From positions 1 through 5,902 of the forward strand of contig JBBKXR010000031.1 of the NCBI GenBank assembly GCA_037969585.1: a DNA stretch of 5,902 bases. The letters run 5' to 3'. Both the position numbers and the translations under genes were made by a program. Within the stretch, counting starts at the first letter, position 1. The number at the start of each line of letters is the position of its first letter. Positions 1 through 5,902 of the stretch are shown here, piece after piece. The notes beneath the pieces were generated by a model. It worked only from the letters and a program-made list of their open reading frames with translations, searched no databases and was not told the origin of the DNA. The stretch comes from JBBKXR01 sp037969585 (GTDB lineage Bacteria > Verrucomicrobiota > Verrucomicrobiia > Verrucomicrobiales > DEV007).

Positions 1-780
1 GTCGGTGATGCCGCTGTCGTGGCCGCGCAGGATGCGGCGTTCTCTCTCGGTCGCGAGGTCCCAGAGTTTGATGGTCTGGTCGCCGCTGCCGCTGGCAAGC
101 GTATTTCCGTCGGGCGAAAAGGCGACGCTGTAAACCGCGCCGCGATGACCTTCGAGCACCGAGCGTTGCTTGCGCGTGGCGAAGTCCCACAGCTTCACCG
201 TCCAGTCGGTGCTACCAGTCGCGAGAGTTTTGCCGTCGGGTGAAAATGCCACGCTGAGAATTTCTTCGTCGTGGCCCTTAAAACTGGCGACCTCGCTGCC
301 ATCGGCGGGATTCCACACGCGCACCGCGCCGGACCAGTCGACCGAGACCAGCGACTTGCCGTCGGGCGAAAAGACTACCGAGAGAACCGCATCGGCGTGA
401 CCGCTCAGAAGCGCGCGCTCTTGCAGAGTCGTCGAGTCCCAGAGTTTGACCGTGCGGTCGGCGCTGCCGGTGGCGATGGTTTTACCATCGGGCGAAAAAG
501 CGACTGCGTAAATTTTGTTCTCGTGGCCCGGGATGCGTGCGAGTTCTTTGCCGGCCGCGATGTCCCAAAGAACGATCTCGGCGTTCTTCTGAAACTCGTT
601 GCCGCCGGCCGAGACGACCCGATTGCCGTCCGGCGAAAAGGCGACGTCATCGATCGTGACGCGATGCTTTTTCGGCACCGGCAACTCGCTGCCGTCGGCG
701 TTGTTGATCAGTTTTACCTCGCCGATCCAGGTGCCGGCGGCGGTGATTTTTCCATCCGGTGAAATGGCAACGCCGAGCGC
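1..780 (-). repeat. Six WD40 repeat units with 126-bp periodicity
   Basis: The coding strand repeats a block close to TTTTCGCCCGACGG, encoding FSPDG. The plus-strand complement of its PDG part begins at 754, 628, 487, 361, 235 and 109. Steps are 126, 141, 126, 126 and 126 bp; the 141-bp step holds an insertion around NEFQKN (residues 552-557). In protein, Trp of the WD position falls at 563, 605, 647, 689 and 731, and the GH dipeptide at 576-577, 618-619, 660-661, 702-703 and 744-745, every 42 residues. The last GH opens a further repeat cut by the window edge. The first unit (from 492) is degenerate, with ISPDG and no WD. The two leftmost complete units, starting at GH 660 and 702, are about 60% identical in protein by eye. 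Confidence 0.92.
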
Positions 781-2253
781 AGCCTTGCGCCCTTCGAGTC
801 CCTTCAAAGTGCGCGACGAAGTCGTCTGCAGCGCCGGCGCGTCGGGATCGATCGGATAGTCAGCGGCGGCCAGCGAAGCGCAGACCAGTTCGCGATCGTT
901 GCGTGCATAGACATTCCGATTGGCGTAGGCCGGATGCGACCAGGCGATCGGACCTTGCGGTCGATAACCTGCCGTGGCTTCGACCAGTAAACAGCGACCG
1001 ATTTCCTCGTGGCCGTCGGGCGAAAGTTTGACCAGAATCAGCTGACCTTTTTGATTAAAGATGAATGCTCGCCCGCCGCTACCATCGGCCGCTCCCTCTC
1101 CGATCGGTGTGATGTGCGCTGTGCCGGTGCGCTCGCCGGTATAGTCAAAAGTTGACCAGACCTCGTCACCGGTTTCGGCAAGAAAGCAGCCGAAGCCGCC
1201 ATCGGTGAGTGGCGTGTAAAGGTGTTCGCCCTCAGGAAACCACGGTGTCGCAAAAGTCGTCGACGGCGCTTTTTTAGTTCTCCACAGCACTTCGGCGGCG
1301 GGTTTGCCGGGATCGAGCCGGAGCATCAGCGATCCTCGATACCAGGCGCCGACGCAGAGCAGGCGATCGCCGCGCAGCACTGGCGAAGCGACTACCTGCG
1401 CGTCGTCGAAGGTGGCTTTGAAAGGGGACTGCCAGTGGACCTTGCCGCTTGTCGGATCAATCGAGCAGACATTTTCAGCGGTCCAGGCGATGAGCTGTCG
1501 GACGCCGCCGTGATCGATGATGATCGGGGCGCTGTAGGCGGGACGATCGCCCAGGGTTCGCCAGCGTTCTTCGCCGGTCGATCGATCAAAAGCCATTACC
1601 GCTGCGTCTTCTTTGGCGCCGACCATGACGATCAGCAGATCACCTTCGATGATCGGCGCGGCGCTGACTCCGTAGCGCGGAATGCGAGCTTCGTAGTCCG
1701 CGACCAAATCCTTTTGCCAAATGATCTTACCGTCGGTTGCGTCGTAGCAGAACAGATGGCCTTTGGTTCCCAGCGTGTAAACTTTGCCGTCGTGAATGGT
1801 CGGCGTCGCCCGCGGGCCGTTGCCGTATTCCATGTCCGCGTACTCGCAGGGGTAGTCGTGCTGCCATAGAATTTCGCCGTTCGAATCATCGATGCAAATG
1901 ATGCCCTCGCGGTCCGGATCGATGCGCCGATCGGTGACAAAAACTCGACCGTCCGCCACTGCCGGTCCCGAGTAGCCCTGATGAATTTTCGTCCGCCAAC
2001 GGATCTTCACGCCTTGCTGCGGAATCTCAGTGAGAATCCCGCTTTCGCGCAAAACTCCGTCGCGCTGCGTGCCTCGCCACTGTGGCCAGTCGTCGGCATT
2101 GGCCGGGGAAATGGTGAACGAAATCGCTGCAAGGCATGCGGTGAAAACGCAACGGGGGATCGCTTGTCCGCTGGTAGGCCTTCCTCTCTGAACGCTCGAG
2201 TTATCCAAGCTGCAGCCGTCGCCGTGAAGCCTTGTTTGATGGCGCAGAATCAT
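1..2253 (-). CDS. Secreted PQQ-like plus WD40 double beta-propeller protein, 3' end missing
   Basis: The minus-strand frame is open for 751 codons from an ATG at 2253 to the left edge with no stop, so the C-terminus lies outside. An N-terminal signal peptide is followed by DDWPQWRG (residues 54-61), the typical opening of planctomycete quinoprotein-like propellers. PQQ-like blades follow, each a hydrophobic strand, a short D/G turn and usually a Trp: about 117-130 (ICIDDSNGEILW), 166-179, 217-231, 261-274, 307-324 and 352-366, with weaker strands near 403-411 and 454-461. From residue 492 come WD40 repeats (FSPDG ... KLWD ... GH). The protein is probably exported to the periplasm or cell surface. 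PQQ-like repeats of this type often bind no cofactor and WD40 repeats usually mediate protein binding, so no enzymatic role is assigned. No heme motif is visible in the part present. The gene starts 57 bp after putA; a functional link is not evident. Architecture is confident, function unknown. Confidence 0.9.
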   Translation of the reverse strand, partial: MILRHQTRLHGDGCSLDNSSVQRGRPTSGQAIPRCVFTACLAAISFTISPANADDWPQWRGTQRDGVLRESGILTEIPQQGVKIRWRTKIHQGYSGPAVADGRVFVTDRRIDPDREGIICIDDSNGEILWQHDYPCEYADMEYGNGPRATPTIHDGKVYTLGTKGHLFCYDATDGKIIWQKDLVADYEARIPRYGVSAAPIIEGDLLIVMVGAKEDAAVMAFDRSTGEERWRTLGDRPAYSAPIIIDHGGVRQLIAWTAENVCSIDPTSGKVHWQSPFKATFDDAQVVASPVLRGDRLLCVGAWYRGSLMLRLDPGKPAAEVLWRTKKAPSTTFATPWFPEGEHLYTPLTDGGFGCFLAETGDEVWSTFDYTGERTGTAHITPIGEGAADGSGGRAFIFNQKGQLILVKLSPDGHEEIGRCLLVEATAGYRPQGPIAWSHPAYANRNVYARNDRELVCASLAAADYPIDPDAPALQTTSSRTLKGLEGRKAALGVAISPDGKITAAGTWIGEVKLINNADGSELPVPKKHRVTIDDVAFSPDGNRVVSAGGNEFQKNAEIVLWDIAAGKELARIPGHENKIYAVAFSPDGKTIATGSADRTVKLWDSTTLQERALLSGHADAVLSVVFSPDGKSLVSVDWSGAVRVWNPADGSEVASFKGHDEEILSVAFSPDGKTLATGSTDWTVKLWDFATRKQRSVLEGHRGAVYSVAFSPDGNTLASGSGDQTIKLWDLATERERRILRGHDSGITD
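2095..2253 (-). other. Probable Sec signal peptide with uncertain start
   Basis: The segment encodes residues 1-53 of the propeller protein if ATG 2253 is used. A basic residue (R34) precedes a hydrophobic core, CVFTACLAAISFTI (35-48), and an AxA-type site, ANA before DDW, predicts signal peptidase I cleavage after residue 53. The stretch before the core is unusually long (about 33 residues, polar). GTG at 2256 lies next to the ATG, just after an in-frame TGA, and TTG at 2208 is the only common alternative start inside the leader. No good Shine-Dalgarno sequence stands before any of these, so the true start is open; the cleavage region is much firmer. Confidence 0.7.
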
Positions 2254-2310
2254 CACTCATCTTGTTTCGAATCAGTGACCGATGCAATGGCGCTCATCGG
2301 GCGGACGAAC

Positions 2311-5300
2311 TCACAAGCTTTTGTCCTGCAGAATGTTGCCGTATCGGTGGCGGGTTTCGGTGACCGATTGTTCCCGCAACCACCGCGTCAGTTCGATCCG
2401 TCCACAGGTGCTGAGCGGAGCGTCGATCCAGTTGAGACCGGTATCGTGCACGGCGCGCAGGATTTCTTCCGCAGGCGGGCGGTCGGGATCGATGCTGCGA
2501 AAGACTTCCGCTCCGGTGTCCGCAACGATGGCAGACAGTCGGCACGCAAAGGTCGCGTCGTCTTCTTCATCGGCATAGCTGCAAATCACCGGCACGTCCG
2601 TCAGCGAACTCAATGAGCCCAGAAGGCCGAGTGTGATTCGGTCCCGGGTCGGCAATCGTACGATGACCCCGTGCCGCGGCCGATAGCGGAAGGTGTTGCT
2701 TTCACATTTCAAAGCCGTGGGATCGTGGGCGACCGAGAAATGCTTGACCCATTGTTCATGGTAGTCCGTATCGATCAGTCCCGAATCGGCGGAGGGTCTG
2801 GCGGAGTCCTTGAATTTTCGAAGCAAGTTCACGTAGTTCGGTCCACCCGCCTTCGCGCCTGGACCGATGCTGCTTTTTTTCCATCCACCGAACGGTTGGC
2901 GCTGCACGATGGCGCCGGTGATGCCGCGGTTGATGTAAAGATTGCCCGCCTCGACCCGTTCCTGCCAACGTTCGATTTCAGTCTCGTCGAGCGAGTGAAA
3001 TCCGGCGGTCAGCCCGAAGGGGACATCGTTCTGCATCTGCACGGCTTCGTCGAGATCGACGGCACGCATCAGGCCGAGCACCGGACCGAAGCACTCTGTC
3101 TGGTGAAACCACGAACCGCGCTTGACGCCCAGCTTGATCCCCGGAGACCACAGACACGGATCGTTCGGATCGACTCTTGGTTGCAGTAACCATTGTTCGC
3201 CGTCGTCGAGTTTGGTCAGAGCGCGTGACAGTTTTTCGCCGGGGAGCTGTACTACCGGCGTGACCACACTACTGAGATCATTCGCAGAGCCGACCGCCAG
3301 ACTCGCGGCCGCGTCGCGTAACTGCCTTTGGAAAATGGGATCGTCGTAAACTTCTGCTTCGAGAATTCCCAGGCTTGCTGCCGAGCATTTCTGGCCGCTG
3401 TGACCAAACGCCGAACGCACCAAGTCGCGAGCTGCCAGTTCGCGGTCGGCGAGCGCTGAGACGACGATAGCGTTTTTCCCGCTGGTCTCGGCGAACAGTT
3501 TTAACGAGGGCCGCCAGTCCTGAAATTTTCGCGCCGTTTCGTAAGCGCCGGTGAGAATGACCGCGTCAGTTCGCTCATCGACGATCAGTTGCCGACCGGT
3601 CTCGCCATCGGCGCAGGCGACGAAATACAACACTTCGCGCGGCACGCCAGCCGCCCACAATTGCTGAGCCAACCACCAGCCGATGCGCACGCTTTCCGGT
3701 GCCGGTTTCAGAATCACCGAGTTGCCCGCCATCAGTGCGGCGAGCACGCCTCCGCAGGGAATGGCGAAGGGAAAATTCCACGGTGGTGCGACCACGACGG
3801 TGCCGAGCGCTGCGCCGTTCACTTCATCCGGCGCGCCGCCGACCTCCGCGTAGTAACGGGCAAAATCGATCGCTTCAGAGATTTCCGTGTCAGCTTCGGC
3901 GACCGCTTTCTTGCCTTCGTCGCGCAGCACCGCGATCGATTCAAAGCGGGTCTGCTGCAATCGTTCGGCGCAGCTGAGCAGAATGCGGGCGCGTTCTGAA
4001 TCGCCGAGCTGCTCCCAGTCCGGTTGAGCCTGTTTCGCTGCGGCGAGAGCGGCTTCGATTTCCGACTCGCCGGCTTCGGGCGGAGTTTCGTCGGGTGTTG
4101 GTGCATCGGCCAATGCCCTGCGCGTTGCCGGCAGCGTCCAGTCACTGTCAGGTTGATTGGAAAAATTCCTGGTCTGATCGTTTACCGGAAGAGTGGCTCG
4201 ACGCGCTTGATCGCTGACCTCGTGACGTGCCTGCCACGCATTCAGAAAGCGCTGTTTCTGATCGTGCCAGGCATCGCTGCCCGGACGCAGTGAAAACAGA
4301 TCGGCGAGGAAATTTCCCTCGGTGGTATTCTCGTCGAGGCGACGAATCAGGTAGGCCAGGGCGCTGCCGAAGTCTGCATCCTTGACGAGCGGCGCATACA
4401 AAAGCAAACCGTTCGCTGCCGAGTTCACCGCGCGTGCCTGCGCCGGAGCCATGCCCTCGAGCATTTCGATCTCGATGCTCTCGGCGACGCCGTTCTGCTC
4501 GCGCAGCACCAGTGCCAGAGCGATATCGAACAGATTGTGGGAGCCGACGCCGACTCGCACCGCAGCGGCATTTTCCGGCCGGCAGGCGTATTCTAGCATG
4601 CGCTTAAATCCGGCATCGGTAGTGGCTTTGTCAGGGTGAGGTGCTTGACTCCAGCCGTGCCACTCGGCCTCGACGCGCTCCATGGCGAGGTTGGCACCTT
4701 TGACGATGCGGATTTTGATCGGAGCACCACCCGCCGCGACGCGTCGCCTGGCCCAGTTCGTCAGTTCGCGCTGCACGGCAATCGAATCCGGTAGGTAAGC
4801 CTGCAACACGATACCCGCCGACAGCTTGCAAAATTCCGCTTCATCGAGAACCTCGCGAAAGGCTGCCACGGTCAGTTCCAGATCGCGGTATTCCTCCATG
4901 TCGAGGTTGACGAACTTCGCTTCGGGCAAAGCCGCCCGATACAGCCGCCGCAGCCGTGCCTTGATTTCGTCGAGCGTCGTTTGCCAGGCGACCAGGTTGA
5001 TCTGACTGAAGACCGCCGAAATTTTCACCGATACATAATCGACGTCCGGTCTTGCCAGCAATGTCAGGGTTGCATCGAGACGCCGCTGCGCTTCCTCTTC
5101 GCCGAGCACGGCCTCGCCGAGTTGGTTCAAGTTGACCCGCTCACCGTCCCGTTTGCGTTGATCGAGGTAGCGACTCAGCGCCGGATCCTCAGCGGGCAAA
5201 ATGACCTCGTCACTCTCATCGCGTAAGCGATGCCGGACGGCAGCGATCACCGGCCACGGCAAAATTCGCGAGCCGAAGGCACCCAGCCGCAGCATCATCC

Positions 5301-5580
5301 GGTCGATGGGCGCAAACCCCTCGCCGATCCCGAATCGCCGCAACAGCCCGCGCCAGCCCCAGGCCGCGCGGCTCGCGTTATCGCTGCGGAGCAGACGATC
5401 GGTCATCGCCATACTCAGCGATTTGGACTCAGGGTTTTCGATCAGCCGCGCCACCCGCTGCATGTGCGCCGCCTCCGTTTGGGTGCGAACTTCGAGCGTG
5501 GCTCGCAACAGTTGCTCGGCCAGTTCAACAGCGCGTTCGGCTTGGTTCGCTTGCGGGGATTCCAAACTCATCGGGTTCAT
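2311..5580 (-). CDS. putA: Bifunctional proline dehydrogenase / L-glutamate gamma-semialdehyde dehydrogenase (PutA)
   Basis: The 1089-residue protein oxidises L-proline with FAD to pyrroline-5-carboxylate, then oxidises the hydrolysed semialdehyde with NAD+ to glutamate. Residues about 30-140 form a helical arm region. The PRODH barrel spans about 145-455: SVKIS (K186), NLDMEE (D227), VLQAY (Q260), RIVKGAN (R291-N297), GSHN (346-349), EMLEGM (372-377), LYAP (Y395) and YLIRRLDEN (Y410, R413, R414). A linker containing PDSDWTLPATR (477-487) leads to the aldehyde dehydrogenase domain, about 505-925: APPWNFPF (N602), K625 of ILKPAPES, LTGAYETA, catalytic E698 in AETSGKNA, catalytic C732 in GQKCSA, E829 in TECFGP, and QPFGGW (895-900). 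About 165 residues follow, ending with TRHRYGNI. No ribbon-helix-helix domain is present, so autorepression as in E. coli PutA (1320 aa) is not expected. The family can associate with the membrane to pass electrons to quinone. ATG 5580 overlaps the upstream stop; Met4 (5571) is an alternative start. Confidence 0.97.
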   Translation of the reverse strand: MNPMSLESPQANQAERAVELAEQLLRATLEVRTQTEAAHMQRVARLIENPESKSLSMAMTDRLLRSDNASRAAWGWRGLLRRFGIGEGFAPIDRMMLRLGAFGSRILPWPVIAAVRHRLRDESDEVILPAEDPALSRYLDQRKRDGERVNLNQLGEAVLGEEEAQRRLDATLTLLARPDVDYVSVKISAVFSQINLVAWQTTLDEIKARLRRLYRAALPEAKFVNLDMEEYRDLELTVAAFREVLDEAEFCKLSAGIVLQAYLPDSIAVQRELTNWARRRVAAGGAPIKIRIVKGANLAMERVEAEWHGWSQAPHPDKATTDAGFKRMLEYACRPENAAAVRVGVGSHNLFDIALALVLREQNGVAESIEIEMLEGMAPAQARAVNSAANGLLLYAPLVKDADFGSALAYLIRRLDENTTEGNFLADLFSLRPGSDAWHDQKQRFLNAWQARHEVSDQARRATLPVNDQTRNFSNQPDSDWTLPATRRALADAPTPDETPPEAGESEIEAALAAAKQAQPDWEQLGDSERARILLSCAERLQQTRFESIAVLRDEGKKAVAEADTEISEAIDFARYYAEVGGAPDEVNGAALGTVVVAPPWNFPFAIPCGGVLAALMAGNSVILKPAPESVRIGWWLAQQLWAAGVPREVLYFVACADGETGRQLIVDERTDAVILTGAYETARKFQDWRPSLKLFAETSGKNAIVVSALADRELAARDLVRSAFGHSGQKCSAASLGILEAEVYDDPIFQRQLRDAAASLAVGSANDLSSVVTPVVQLPGEKLSRALTKLDDGEQWLLQPRVDPNDPCLWSPGIKLGVKRGSWFHQTECFGPVLGLMRAVDLDEAVQMQNDVPFGLTAGFHSLDETEIERWQERVEAGNLYINRGITGAIVQRQPFGGWKKSSIGPGAKAGGPNYVNLLRKFKDSARPSADSGLIDTDYHEQWVKHFSVAHDPTALKCESNTFRYRPRHGVIVRLPTRDRITLGLLGSLSSLTDVPVICSYADEEDDATFACRLSAIVADTGAEVFRSIDPDRPPAEEILRAVHDTGLNWIDAPLSTCGRIELTRWLREQSVTETRHRYGNILQDKSL
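5577..5580 (-). promoter_or_regulatory. ATGA stop-start overlap coupling the unknown gene to putA
   Basis: Read on the minus strand, the putA ATG (5580-5578) shares bases with the TGA (5579-5577) that ends the preceding gene. Such overlaps usually mean a shared transcript and translational coupling by terminating ribosomes. The sequence before the start, GAGAATAAAGAACG, holds only a weak purine-rich stretch, in keeping with reinitiation. If translation instead begins at Met4 (5571), the genes would be separated by 5 bp and still adjacent in an operon. Confidence 0.7.
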
Positions 5581-5902
5581 CGTTCTTTATTCTCAACTTC
5601 GCGCAGCAGGGCCTCCTGTTGGGCTGAGAAGAGTTCGAGAAACGGCTCGCGTCTCAATGCTCGAACGGCCCCGCTGACGAAGCCGACGACGATCTTGCCG
5701 TTAAACGCGACGGGTGCGACAAGACAGATACGTTGATCGTCCGTAACAGAGTTTGGCCATGTGATCGGCAGATTTTTGGCTTCGGGATAGTATAACCATT
5801 CATGAAGCGAGTGGTCTTCCGACTCGAACTGCCAAAAGTCAATTTCACCCCGCGGATCGCGGTCGATGTATTCAGGATACATCTCGTAGATCGATTCGGG
5901 AA
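5577..5902 (-). CDS. Unrecognised protein upstream of putA, possibly 5' truncated
   Basis: The frame is open from the right edge (residues PESIYE precede the first ATG at 5882) down to TGA at 5577. Starting at that ATG the product has 101 residues; without a clear ribosome binding site there, the gene may equally begin outside the window. I do not recognise the family. The N-terminal half is acidic and aromatic (DFWQFESEDHSLHEWLYYPEA, broken here as residues 15-35), followed by polar sequence. A hydrophobic stretch, ICLVAPVAFNGKIVVGFVSGAV, about residues 52-73, looks like a pair of beta strands rather than a membrane helix because N, G and K interrupt it. The end is a charged, probably helical tail (LFSAQQEALLREVENKER). 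No signal peptide or catalytic motif can be seen. The four-base overlap with putA suggests joint expression, so a role near proline uptake, sensing or catabolism is possible but unproven. Confidence 0.75.
   Translation of the reverse strand, partial: PESIYEMYPEYIDRDPRGEIDFWQFESEDHSLHEWLYYPEAKNLPITWPNSVTDDQRICLVAPVAFNGKIVVGFVSGAVRALRREPFLELFSAQQEALLREVENKER

Noticed and set aside
271..762. Plus-strand open frame with repeated VGRK/IGRK-like peptides
   Set aside because: The repetition merely mirrors the WD40 coding repeats on the other strand (antisense of FSPDG).
1222..1869. Plus-strand open frame of 215 codons
   Set aside because: It lies wholly antisense to the PQQ-like propeller, whose minus-strand frame gives clear repeat motifs; the plus reading has no recognisable pattern and is arginine-rich as expected for a shadow in GC-rich DNA.
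2095..2160. Lipoprotein signal (FTAC, residues 37-40)
   Set aside because: The residues before the Cys do not fit the lipobox and the Cys sits inside the hydrophobic core; an AxA site before DDW fits better.
2254..2310. Possible promoter TTGCAT, 17 bases, CAAGAT before the propeller gene
   Set aside because: Each box matches only three of six consensus bases, and planctomycete promoters are poorly predicted by eye; too weak to annotate.
2254..2310. Terminator between putA and the propeller gene
   Set aside because: No stable GC stem followed by a T run is visible on the minus strand; short GATG/CATC pairing is trivial.
1981..2616. Plus-strand open frame of 211 codons spanning the gap between the two large genes
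   Set aside because: It is antisense to the start of the propeller gene and the end of putA, with no domain signal; it is open probably because of base composition.
2311..5580. Possible inactivation of one PutA active site
   Set aside because: Key residues of both domains are present (Y410, R413, R414; E698, C732, N602), and the frame is unbroken.

Overview
This window reads as a stretch of chromosome from a planctomycete or a close PVC-group relative. The main clue is a secreted protein that begins its mature part with DDWPQWRG and then carries PQQ-like and WD40 propeller repeats; such proteins are abundant in Planctomycetes and also occur in Verrucomicrobia. The DNA is moderately GC-rich. 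The taxonomic call is an inference from protein style, not from a marker gene.

All three genes lie on the minus strand, so they are read from right to left. (1) At the right edge is the 3' part of a gene of unknown function; it stays open to the window end and may begin outside. (2) It overlaps by four bases (ATGA) with a complete 1089-codon putA, the bifunctional flavin-dependent proline dehydrogenase / NAD-dependent glutamate-semialdehyde dehydrogenase. Both active sites look intact. There is no N-terminal ribbon-helix-helix DNA-binding domain, but about 165 residues follow the last clear dehydrogenase motif. (3) After a 57-bp gap comes a long gene running off the left edge. It has a signal peptide, a PQQ-like (BamB/quinoprotein-type) beta-propeller, and then WD40 repeats spaced almost perfectly 42 codons (126 bp) apart.

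The overlap suggests that the unknown gene and putA are co-transcribed and translationally coupled, making a proline-catabolism unit that turns proline into glutamate in the cytoplasm. The propeller gene is probably independent in function (exported, likely a binding scaffold), although the short gap without a visible terminator leaves co-transcription possible. I see no RNA genes, CRISPR, insertion sequences, or convincing terminators or promoters. No clearly new system is evident. The most unusual items are the double-propeller architecture with regular repeats, the unrecognised gene coupled to putA, and the sequence variant of PutA.
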